Program-made: the position numbers and the translations under genes
DNA from: Hyphomicrobium denitrificans 1NES1
GTDB lineage: Bacteria; Pseudomonadota; Alphaproteobacteria; Rhizobiales; Hyphomicrobiaceae
Direction: 5' to 3'
Length of the DNA: 64,000 bases
Assembly: GCF_000230975.2 (NCBI RefSeq)
Contig: NC_021172.1
Span: 2,170,001-2,234,000 of the forward strand
Notes under the pieces: generated by a model
The model's input: the letters and a program-made list of their open reading frames with translations, nothing else
What the model was told of the DNA's origin: nothing
Databases searched by the model: none
Part shown: in pieces, positions 54,771-61,696 of the stretch
Layout: each line of letters begins with the position of its first letter
Numbering within the stretch: the stretch's first letter is position 1

Positions 54771-55880
54771 TCACGACGAGGGGACCTTCGCCGGGAATAG
54801 CAGGCTGGCGTCGCCGTAGGAATAGAAACGGTAGCCAGAGTGAATGGCATGGGCATAGGCGGCGCGCATGGTGCCGAGTCCGGAGAAGGCCGCGACGAGC
54901 ATGAACAGCGTCGAGCGCGGCAGGTGGAAGTTGGTCATCAGCACGTCGACGGCTTTGAAGCGGTAGCCGGGCGTGATGAAGATCGACGTTTCGCCCGACC
55001 AGGGCGCGATGGTTCCATTCTCGCTCGCGGCGCTTTCGAGAAGCCTCAGCGACGTCGTGCCGACGGCGACGATACGGCCGCCTCGCGCGCGCGTTTCGTT
55101 GAGCGCCGCCGCGGTCGCCGCCGAGACCTCGCCCCACTCGCTGTGCATGGCGTGTCCGTCGGTATCGTCGGTCTTCACAGGAAGAAAGGTTCCCGGACCG
55201 ACGTGCAGCGTCACGAAATGGCGGGAGATTCCACGCGCGTCGAGTGCCGCCAATAGCTCCGGCGTGAAGTGCAGCCCTGCGGTCGGGGCGGCGACAGCGC
55301 CATCCTTCTTCGCATAAACGGTCTGGTAGCTTTGGCGGTCGCGATCGTCGGCGCCGCGCTTTAGCGCGATATACGGCGGCAGCGGCATCATCCCAACGGT
55401 GCGGATCGCGTCGTCGAGCACGTCGCCCGAAAAATCGAACGCCAGTTCAACCTCACCGGCCTCGCCTTTTGCCGAAACCGTCGCATCGAGCGCGCCTAGA
55501 TAGCAGCTTTCGCCCGAGTGGCCGAAGTGGACGCGATCGCCGACCTCGAGACGTTTTGCGGGACGTGCGAAGGCGCGCCAGGAACTTTCGTTGACTTGCT
55601 TGGTCAAATTGAAATCGACTTTCGCCTGTGTCTCGCCGCGAATGCGCATGCCTGCCAGCGCCGCCGGAATGACGCGCGTGTCGTTGAAGACGAGCGCATC
55701 GCCCGGATTAAGCAAGCTCGGAAGATCGCGCACGCTCTTGTCGGCAAGATCGGCATCGTCATGCGCGCAGCCGCCCTTGACCGGATGCACGACCAGCAGG
55801 CGCGCCGAATCCCGCGGCTCGGCGGGGCGCAGTGCGATGGCGTTATCGGGCAGCTCGAAATCGAAAAGGTCGGTGCGCAT
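54771..55880 (-). CDS. queA: S-adenosylmethionine:tRNA ribosyltransferase-isomerase
   Basis: The 369-residue enzyme transfers and rearranges the ribosyl of AdoMet onto preQ1-tRNA to make epoxyqueuosine. It starts [24 protein letters not shown], the family N-terminus. It also has [53 protein letters not shown] and [15 protein letters not shown]. Its length is normal. It is followed on the same strand by the DUF559 gene and then tgt, the enzyme acting one step earlier. Confidence 0.97.
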   Translation of the reverse strand: MRTDLFDFELPDNAIALRPAEPRDSARLLVVHPVKGGCAHDDADLADKSVRDLPSLLNPGDALVFNDTRVIPAALAGMRIRGETQAKVDFNLTKQVNESSWRAFARPAKRLEVGDRVHFGHSGESCYLGALDATVSAKGEAGEVELAFDFSGDVLDDAIRTVGMMPLPPYIALKRGADDRDRQSYQTVYAKKDGAVAAPTAGLHFTPELLAALDARGISRHFVTLHVGPGTFLPVKTDDTDGHAMHSEWGEVSAATAAALNETRARGGRIVAVGTTSLRLLESAASENGTIAPWSGETSIFITPGYRFKAVDVLMTNFHLPRSTLFMLVAAFSGLGTMRAAYAHAIHSGYRFYSYGDASLLFPAKVPSS

Positions 55881-55904
55881 TGCGACGTGTCCGCTCCGCC
55901 CGGC

Positions 55905-56315
55905 TCAGGATTGACGCCGGGCGCTGGCGATTGCGAGAACTGCTACGATGAGCCAACTCACGATCATCAGCGTGCCACCCGTCGGCGCGAGCATCTGGAA
56001 CGAGGCATTGCCGTTCAGCGTGTGAAACGCAATCTCGCCAGCAAACAGCGATGCACCCGCAAGCATCAACAGGGCGACACCAAGCCAAAAACACGGCCGT
56101 GCGGCTCTGAAAGCGATCCCAACGATCCCGACAGCCGCGACGGCGTGAAGGGTCAGCATCATCGCCGCCATCGTGAGTACGGGGCTTTCAAATTTATGCG
56201 TCGCGGCAGCGGCGAGCGCAACTCCTGCGGCACCGGCCAGACCTGCCCAAGCAAGAATAAGAAAAGGCGCGCCGCAAAGCGCGCCTTTCGAAGCGTCACA
56301 AGCGTCCGCCATCAC
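55905..56315 (-). CDS. DUF423 family membrane protein
   Basis: The 136-residue product has four hydrophobic segments and the DUF423 pattern: LAWAGLAGAAGVALAAAATHKFES, HAVAAVGIVGIAF, LGVALLMLAGASLFAGEI, and the APTGGTLMIVSWLIV ending. DUF423 proteins are small inner-membrane proteins of unknown role. The ATG at 56315 overlaps the stop of the cyclophilin gene by 4 bases (ATGA), so the two are translationally coupled. Confidence 0.85.
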   Translation of the reverse strand: MMADACDASKGALCGAPFLILAWAGLAGAAGVALAAAATHKFESPVLTMAAMMLTLHAVAAVGIVGIAFRAARPCFWLGVALLMLAGASLFAGEIAFHTLNGNASFQMLAPTGGTLMIVSWLIVAVLAIASARRQS

Positions 56316-56788
56316 GCCGCATCCGCGGCGACGCGAACCTTGATCATCTTGTCCGGGTTCGCAGGAGGCTCGCCGCGATTGATCTTGTCGACGTTCTCCA
56401 TGCCGGAGATGACCTTGCCCCAGACCGTATATTGCTTGTCGAGGAACGTCGCGTCGTCGAAGACAATGAAGAACTGGCTGTTCGCGGAATTCGGGTTCTG
56501 CGCGCGCGCCATCGAGCAGACGCCGCGGACGTGCGGCTCGGCGTTGAACTCGGCGGGCAGGTTCGGAAGCTTCGAGCTGCCCGTGCCACGGCCCTGCGGG
56601 CAGCCGGTCTGCGCCATGAAGCCGTCGATGACGCGATGGAAAACGATGCCATCGTAGAAGCCTTCGCGCGCCAGCGTCTTGATGCGCTCGACGTGCTTCG
56701 GCGCGAGATCGGGGCGAAGCTCGATCACGACCGGGCCTTTGCTCGTTTCGATGATGAGCGTGTTCTCGGGGTCTTTGTAGTCAGCCAC
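56312..56788 (-). CDS. ppiB: Cytosolic cyclophilin-type peptidyl-prolyl isomerase
   Basis: The 158-residue cyclophilin has no signal peptide. Active-site residues are FYDGIVFHRVIDGFMAQTGCP (Arg of FHRVI), SSKLPNLPAEFN, SMARAQNPNSANSQFFI and YTVWGKVISGMENVD. It speeds prolyl isomerisation in the cytosol. It lies downstream of the exported cyclophilin gene on the same strand, and the two are about 70% alike in the core, so one is likely a duplicate of the other. Confidence 0.95.
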   Translation of the reverse strand: MADYKDPENTLIIETSKGPVVIELRPDLAPKHVERIKTLAREGFYDGIVFHRVIDGFMAQTGCPQGRGTGSSKLPNLPAEFNAEPHVRGVCSMARAQNPNSANSQFFIVFDDATFLDKQYTVWGKVISGMENVDKINRGEPPANPDKMIKVRVAADAA

Positions 56789-56815
56789 TTCGGAGTTCCT
56801 TTCTGGTTTCTTTCT

Positions 56816-56931
56816 CTCTCCCCGCGAGCGGGGAGAGGGTCAGGGTGAGGGGCCGCTTATTCAGAGCGAGTTGCCGCCCCTCACCCCAACCCTCTCCCCA
56901 TTCCAAGCGCAGAGGAATGGGGAGAGGGAGA
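56816..56931. repeat. CCCCTCCCC-type palindromes (family 1), head-to-head pair
   Basis: The first hairpin is CTCTCCCCGCGAGCGGGGAGAGGG with GGTGAGGGG. The second, facing it, is CCCCTCACCCCAACCCTCTCCCC then GGGGAGAGGGAG. They fill nearly all of the 147-base gap between the two cyclophilin genes, the same composite form as at 16410-16528. Confidence 0.8.
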
Positions 56932-56935
56932 TTTG

Positions 56936-57475
56936 CTACTCCACGTAAACTTTCACCATCGTATCGGGATCCGCGACCGTGCCCGAGCCCGGCTCGCCGC
57001 GCTTGATCTTGTCGACGTTCTCCATGCCGGAAATGACCTGACCCCAGACAGTATACTGTCCCGTCAGACCGGAGCAGCCGTCGTCGGTGAAGCAGATGAA
57101 GAACTGGCTGTTGGCGGAATTCGGGTCCTGCGTGCGCGCTGCGCCGACGGTGCCGCGCTTATAGGGCTCCCGCGAGAATTCAGCGGGCAGATCGGGAAGC
57201 TTCGAGCCACCCATGCCGGTGCCTGTCGGATCGCCCGTCTGCGCCATGAAGCCATCGATCACGCGATGCCACTTGATGCCGTTATAGAAGCCCTGGCTCG
57301 CCAGCGTCTTGACTCGCTCGACGTGCTTCGGCGCGAGATCAGGGCGAAGCTGGATGACGACCTTGCCGGTCTTCAGCTCAATGACGAGTTTGTCGCCCGC
57401 GGCACGCGCAGGATTGCCAGCGAGAAACGTCATCGCGAACACGGACGCGACGGCAAGGTATAGAAAGCGGGTCAT
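56936..57475 (-). CDS. Exported cyclophilin-type peptidyl-prolyl isomerase
   Basis: The 179-residue product has a signal peptide (MTRFLYLAVASVFAMTFLAGNPARAAG) and a cyclophilin domain: FYNGIKWHRVIDGFMAQTGDP, AARTQDPNSANSQFFICF and YTVWGQVISGMENVDK. It acts on exported proteins in the periplasm. The start at 57475 is chosen because AGGAG sits 4-5 bases upstream and the signal peptide begins there; the frame is open to 57694 but that part is non-homologous. The domain has an insert (FTDDGCSGLTGQ) relative to PpiB. Confidence 0.93.
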   Translation of the reverse strand: MTRFLYLAVASVFAMTFLAGNPARAAGDKLVIELKTGKVVIQLRPDLAPKHVERVKTLASQGFYNGIKWHRVIDGFMAQTGDPTGTGMGGSKLPDLPAEFSREPYKRGTVGAARTQDPNSANSQFFICFTDDGCSGLTGQYTVWGQVISGMENVDKIKRGEPGSGTVADPDTMVKVYVE

Positions 57476-57615
57476 GGCGCTCCTCATGATGTCTTGGAGG
57501 TTTTCAGAGGCCGGCGGGTGCCGCTCTGTCGTTGCGGCGGGCAGTGTTGTCGCCCTTATGGCGATTTGACGGCCTGATCGCAACCCTTGGGAGGCCTGAC
57601 CCTGCGTTTCCGCGG

Positions 57616-58005
57616 CTAAGGTCGCGATTTCATGCCGCGCGAGCGGCTGAGCGGCTGCGAGATTTGCGGAGGCGTCTCCGGCTGCTTGCGGCATTCCGGC
57701 AGAGCGTCGAGCGTCACGAGAAAGCGCGGCATGTCGTGCACGATGCCCGCCGGCAAAACTTGAACGCCCTCGCGCACGAGACGTGCGAACTGCTGATCGC
57801 GATGCGGCCCACGGCCGATGGCGCCGCCTTTCGCGACGACGCGGTGCCAGGGCACGAGATCGCGCTCGTCCTCGGTCAGATGCGCCAAGCGCGATTGGAC
57901 GAGCGCGGGCGGCTCGCCGAGCTTTTTCGCCAGAATGTCGAACGTCGTGACGCGGCCGGTCGGAACGGTGCGCACGAGCGTCAATAGATCGGCTCTCTTC
58001 GACAT
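57616..58005 (-). CDS. Alkyltransferase-like protein (MGMT family, no active Cys)
   Basis: The 129-residue protein has the DNA-binding half of O6-alkylguanine transferases: LLTLVRTVPTGRVTTFDILAKKLG, a helix-turn-helix that binds DNA, and VPWHRVVAKGGAIG. The active-site PCHRV is replaced by PWHRV, so it cannot accept alkyl groups itself. Such ATL proteins flag alkylated bases for nucleotide excision repair. The ATG at 58005 is used; a GTG at 58029 overlapping the coaD stop (GTGA) is an alternative that would couple it to coaD. The C-terminus (LPECRKQPETPPQISQPLSRSRG) is variable. Confidence 0.88.
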   Translation of the reverse strand: MSKRADLLTLVRTVPTGRVTTFDILAKKLGEPPALVQSRLAHLTEDERDLVPWHRVVAKGGAIGRGPHRDQQFARLVREGVQVLPAGIVHDMPRFLVTLDALPECRKQPETPPQISQPLSRSRGMKSRP

Positions 58006-58025
58006 AACGGTGAACGTAGCGAAAC

Positions 58026-58529
58026 TCACTTAGACTTGGCGGACTTGGCCTTGAGGCGCTTCAGGACGTCGTTCGAAACGAAGGGCGAAGGATCGCCCCC
58101 CATCGAGACGACCGCGCGGACGAGGTTTGCCGCGATGTGGCGCACGCGCGGGGAAGCCGCGACATAGACCGTCTGGATGCCCGGCGCCATCTCGCCGTTC
58201 ATGCCAGCCATTTGCATTTCATAATCGAAGTCCGTTCCGTCGCGCAGGCCGCGAATGATGACCGAAGCGCCGTGTGCTGCCGCAGCATCGACCACGAGCC
58301 CGGAGAACGTCACGACGGCAATCTCGGTTTTCGTGGCGTGCGCGATGGGGCGAACCTCGTCTTCCAGCATCGCGATGCGATCGTCAGTCGTGAACATCGG
58401 CGCCTTCCCTGGATTGACGCCGATGCCGATGACCAATTTGTCGAGCAGGCCCGCCGCCCGCCATATGACGTCGGTGTGCCCGAGGGTCACGGGGTCGAAG
58501 GAACCGGAATAAAAGCCTATGCGGGTCAT
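58026..58529 (-). CDS. coaD: Phosphopantetheine adenylyltransferase
   Basis: The 167-residue enzyme adds AMP to phosphopantetheine in CoA synthesis. It starts MTRIGFYSGSFDPVTLGHTDVI, with the nucleotidyltransferase TxGH motif. IIRGLRDGTDFDYEMQMAGMN and the signature-equivalent ASPRVRHIAANLVRAVVSMGGD follow. The length is typical once the start at 58529 is used; the frame is open further upstream with non-homologous sequence. It is the first gene of a pair with the alkyltransferase-like gene. Confidence 0.95.
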   Translation of the reverse strand: MTRIGFYSGSFDPVTLGHTDVIWRAAGLLDKLVIGIGVNPGKAPMFTTDDRIAMLEDEVRPIAHATKTEIAVVTFSGLVVDAAAAHGASVIIRGLRDGTDFDYEMQMAGMNGEMAPGIQTVYVAASPRVRHIAANLVRAVVSMGGDPSPFVSNDVLKRLKAKSAKSK

Positions 58530-58691
58530 ACGCGCCTTTCGCTGCTCAATGGCTCCTCTGAATAGCGGCGCAGCCGATCCTTGCCCAGAGGATAGCGCAC
58601 ACTTTCGGATTAGTATGAACAACAGCGCATCCATAAAGCCTTTGGAACGCGCCCGGCGGGGCGGCGCAGCGCGTAACTCTAAATATGGCGC

Positions 58692-58723
58692 AAATAAAAT
58701 GAGGCCCAGGTTCACCGGGCCTC
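58692..58723 (-). terminator. Intrinsic terminator of ompW-like gene
   Basis: On the minus strand TGAGGCCC and GGGCCTCA enclose a 9-base loop and run into ATTTTATTT. It lies 37 bases after the stop of the OmpW-type gene. Confidence 0.8.
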
Positions 58724-58759
58724 AAGGTTCACGATTGCATCGTCGAAGGTGCGCGAGCG

Positions 58760-59437
58760 CTATTTGAGCGGCACCGCGGCCGAACGAGTTCCAAAGATAT
58801 CGGACATGTTAAACCGGTATCCAAGGCCGACCGACACGATGAGCGGGTCGACCGTTACGTCTGCCTTGGCGGTATCTTTCCAAGACACATCCGTGTCGAG
58901 CCAGACCTTCTTGATGTCGGCGTTGAAGTACCAGCCCTGGCCGAGTTCCACATCGACGCCGGCCTGCAGCGCGAAGCCCCAGGAATCGTCGAGCTTGATT
59001 TTCGCTCCGCCGAGATCGCTTTTTCCGCCATCGAAATAGTGAATATATTGGACGCCCGCGCCAACGTAAGGCTTGAAGCCGCCAACCGGATCGAAGTGAT
59101 ACTGGAGCGTGACAATTGGCGGGAAGGCCCAGAAGCTCCCAAGATCCACTCCATTCAAAGACCCGCGGCCCTCGGCTTCAAAACGTGCAAAGCAGCAGAA
59201 AAGCTCCGCAGCAACGTTCTTGGTGAAGAAATGCGTCAGCGTCAGCGTCGGGATCACCTCGGTGCTGACGTCGGCATCGGCTGCCGGATCGATGTTGACC
59301 TTCGCGCTCGAGTCCGGAACGACGACGGTGCCTTGCACGCGCACCAGAGTGTCCCCACCATAATTTCCAGCTCCGGCCGGAGCTGCGGTTATTGATAATC
59401 CAAGCGCAAGAAGCACGCCGATCGCTTCTCTCTGCAT
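58760..59437 (-). CDS. ompW: OmpW family outer-membrane protein
   Basis: The 225-residue barrel has a signal peptide (MQREAIGVLLALGLSITAAPAGAGN). The OmpW pattern follows: IPTLTLTHFFTKNVAAELFC, PPIVTLQYHFDPVGGFKPYVGAGVQYIHYF, WGFALQAGVDVELGQGWYFNADIKKVWLDTD, and the C-terminal VDPLIVSVGLGYRF before a short tail. OmpW forms a small 8-stranded barrel that lets hydrophobic molecules through, and in many bacteria is raised under anaerobic or stress conditions by FNR-type factors. A Crp/Fnr gene and a TTGAT-type box lie upstream on the divergent side. The extra residues after GYRF are unusual for an outer-membrane protein C-terminus. Confidence 0.92.
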   Translation of the reverse strand: MQREAIGVLLALGLSITAAPAGAGNYGGDTLVRVQGTVVVPDSSAKVNIDPAADADVSTEVIPTLTLTHFFTKNVAAELFCCFARFEAEGRGSLNGVDLGSFWAFPPIVTLQYHFDPVGGFKPYVGAGVQYIHYFDGGKSDLGGAKIKLDDSWGFALQAGVDVELGQGWYFNADIKKVWLDTDVSWKDTAKADVTVDPLIVSVGLGYRFNMSDIFGTRSAAVPLK

Positions 59438-59587
59438 TGACCAGTCCCCTTTTGCTTTCTGCCGGCGAATCTTGAGCGACTCGACGGGCCTATCGAGGGG
59501 GTTATCGATGCGCGTCGGCAGTATGCATATGGCGATGCTGCGCCGATTTCTGACGGAGATCAGACCTATGACGCGCTAATCGCGCGC

Positions 59588-59603
59588 GTGTCGTACGCGA
59601 CAC
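59588..59603. promoter_or_regulatory. Inverted repeat between ompW and the Crp/Fnr gene
   Basis: GTGTCG-TACG-CGACAC is a 6-4-6 inverted repeat in the divergent promoter region, close to the FNR-type box. It could be a second regulator site; the binding protein is unknown. Confidence 0.4.
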
Positions 59604-59610
59604 GGATTTA

Positions 59611-59624
59611 TTGATTCAAGTCAA
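59611..59624. promoter_or_regulatory. FNR/FixK-type box
   Basis: TTGAT-TCAA-GTCAA matches the TTGAT-N4-ATCAA consensus at 9 of 10 defined positions. It lies 174 bases before ompW and 55 bases before the chosen start of the Crp/Fnr gene, so either or both promoters could respond to oxygen. Confidence 0.5.
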
Positions 59625-59679
59625 GGGCATGGCTGGCGGGCCGATAACAAACTTCCAAACGGAAGTGAGCCACATCACC

Positions 59680-60390
59680 ATGTCATCTTACGAATCCGCA
59701 GCCAAAATCCGCGACCGCGTGCAATCGGGCATGGGGTTAAATGTGCTCGCGCGGCTGCAAGAACGTGCGCAGTTCGTCCGCTTCGGCAACCGGTGTGCCG
59801 CCACCTCTCTCGGCGCAGGTTTCGTTTATATCGTCGCGAAGGGTGTCGTCGGCATCGAGAGCGCCGCGCATCCCGATATCCGCGCCGTCACGGCGCTGCT
59901 CTATCCAGGCGACGTTCTCATCCCGGAGCTTCAGGCACTGCCCGATCTGGAGCTGACGTCCCAGCATTCTGCGGTATTCTGGAAGCTGACGATGACGGCG
60001 CTGGCCGAGGAAGCCGCGAAAGACCCACAACTCTGGCAGGCGGTCTTTTTGCGTCCGCTGGCGCAGCATGCGCGATCGCAGCTGCATATCGCGACCATGT
60101 CCGGACTAAATTCGGAAGAGCGGATCGCGGCCTTTCTCATCGAGATCGGGGTGCGCATCGGAATGCAGGCAGGCGGATCGATTTCCGTCGAGCTGCCGCT
60201 CACGCGCTACGGTATCGCAGATTATCTCTCGCTCAATGCCGACACGGTCTCGCGCATCCTGTCATCGCTCGTCAGCGAGGGGATCGTCAAACGCCGGGGC
60301 AGGTTCCAGATTCTAATCCGCGACTGGCGGGCACTCACTGCCAAATGTCCATTGAGCGAAGCGATCATCCTGCTGCACGGCGCAGGATAA
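59680..60390 (+). CDS. Crp/Fnr family transcriptional regulator
   Basis: The 236-residue product has an N-terminal cNMP-like sensor barrel (about residues 20-130). Its C-terminal winged helix carries LPLTRYGIADYLSLNADTVSRILSSLVSEGIVKRRGRF, the Crp/Fnr recognition helix region. It lacks the four-cysteine iron-sulphur pattern of FNR (only two Cys, near the N-terminus and near the C-terminus), so it is not a direct oxygen sensor of that kind. The start at 59680 (MSSYESAAKIRD) places it after the FNR-type box; readings from 59611 would include the box itself. The neighbour ompW is a probable target. Confidence 0.85.
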   Translation: MSSYESAAKIRDRVQSGMGLNVLARLQERAQFVRFGNRCAATSLGAGFVYIVAKGVVGIESAAHPDIRAVTALLYPGDVLIPELQALPDLELTSQHSAVFWKLTMTALAEEAAKDPQLWQAVFLRPLAQHARSQLHIATMSGLNSEERIAAFLIEIGVRIGMQAGGSISVELPLTRYGIADYLSLNADTVSRILSSLVSEGIVKRRGRFQILIRDWRALTAKCPLSEAIILLHGAG

Positions 60391-60479
60391 TCTCTGCTCG
60401 CTCGCTGACGGCTTCGCGATACTCGTCGGGCTCATCGGTGATGCGCGCAGCGGGAATAGACGGCGCAACCTATACGAGA

Positions 60480-61559
60480 TCAAGTCGTCGCCGGTTCTTT
60501 GGAAGACGTCTTAACCGGACCCTTGATCAGTGCCGAGACGAGCGGCCACTTCCGCAAGACCGCCAATGCGCGCCGGCCTTCGCGCGTGCGGTTCCAGGGC
60601 TCCAGCGGGGGTATCCGGTCCGTCGCACGATAATAACGCTTGGCGAGGCTCAGGCTTACGATTGCGACTGCAGCCCCGGCGTAAATGTCGATGATGTAGT
60701 GGCCGCCGACCGGGACGGTTGAGACCAGCATCAGGACATTCAGCAAAATGCCGAACACGCCGATCACCGGCACGCTGCTCCAGGCGAACGCGAACAGGAT
60801 CGCGGAGGCTGCGTGATAGCTTGGAAACTCGACGATGCCGCTGAACACCATCTCACGCGATCCGGCGCGCAGACCTTCGATGAACTTTGGCTGTTCCCAA
60901 GGCATGACATTGATCGCGTCGGGGAAATCGGCGGGCGTAAAATGGAAGTACCAATAGGGCCCCATCGCGGGAATGAGGAAAAATCCGAACATCGTGATGG
61001 CCAGCGTGATGGCCGATGCGGTGATCATCAGGCGCAAGCGTTCGGGATCGGCGAATGTCAACGCCAGCAGCAGCAACGCGGGCTGCCAGATGTTGCTGCC
61101 ATAGACCGCGCACAGCACGCGTGAAAGCTCGGGGTGAGCACGGAACCAGAACGCTATTGCGACCCAATCAATCCCCATCCGCCGGTCGATCTCCGCCAAC
61201 GCCGCATCCTGCAGGGGCATCGCCATGGCGGCCAAGATCGAGCACAGCGGAGGAACGACGAGGAAGGTCGCCGCGATGATCGCCGCAATCTCTAAAATCA
61301 AAGCCGGTCGGAGCCAGCCGGCGCCGGTCAATCCTACGGCGATCGCCAGCAGAATGGCGACCTGGGCGGCGATCAAAAACGGCGCATAGTGAAAACCCAT
61401 CGCAAGACATAGGACCGCGAGCAGCACGGCGCATGCGATCATGATCATCCAGGCGAGCCGGCTCGAACGCTCCCATAGCTCGGGGAGGCCGACACGAAGG
61501 CAGACCAACACCCCTTCCCACATCGGTTTCGGAAGCGTGGCGAAAGACGCAATACTCAT
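60480..61559 (-). CDS. PAP2 superfamily membrane phosphatase/phosphotransferase
   Basis: The 359-residue integral membrane protein has about eight hydrophobic spans. The PAP2 catalytic residues lie in the second half: FPSYHAASAI (Ser-His) and VGGHYIIDIYAG (His-Asp). This arrangement resembles the Aur1/Ipt1-like group of lipid phosphatases or phosphotransferases. It probably works on lipid phosphates or undecaprenyl-type carriers on the periplasmic face. The ATG at 61559 is preferred over a TTG at 61580. The extra N-terminal spans are longer than in simple PAP2 enzymes. Gene order gives no clear substrate. Confidence 0.8.
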   Translation of the reverse strand: MSIASFATLPKPMWEGVLVCLRVGLPELWERSSRLAWMIMIACAVLLAVLCLAMGFHYAPFLIAAQVAILLAIAVGLTGAGWLRPALILEIAAIIAATFLVVPPLCSILAAMAMPLQDAALAEIDRRMGIDWVAIAFWFRAHPELSRVLCAVYGSNIWQPALLLLALTFADPERLRLMITASAITLAITMFGFFLIPAMGPYWYFHFTPADFPDAINVMPWEQPKFIEGLRAGSREMVFSGIVEFPSYHAASAILFAFAWSSVPVIGVFGILLNVLMLVSTVPVGGHYIIDIYAGAAVAIVSLSLAKRYYRATDRIPPLEPWNRTREGRRALAVLRKWPLVSALIKGPVKTSSKEPATT

Positions 61560-61696
61560 CGGGACAGCCCCACTACTCAACGGGGCCGTTCTGCCAGAGA
61601 AGCCTGAAAGTCGCGTTAAAGACGGGGGCGGCTTCCCTTCGTCTCTAAAATATACTCAAATCAATGTCTTATATCCGATGGAGCCATCGCGAAACT

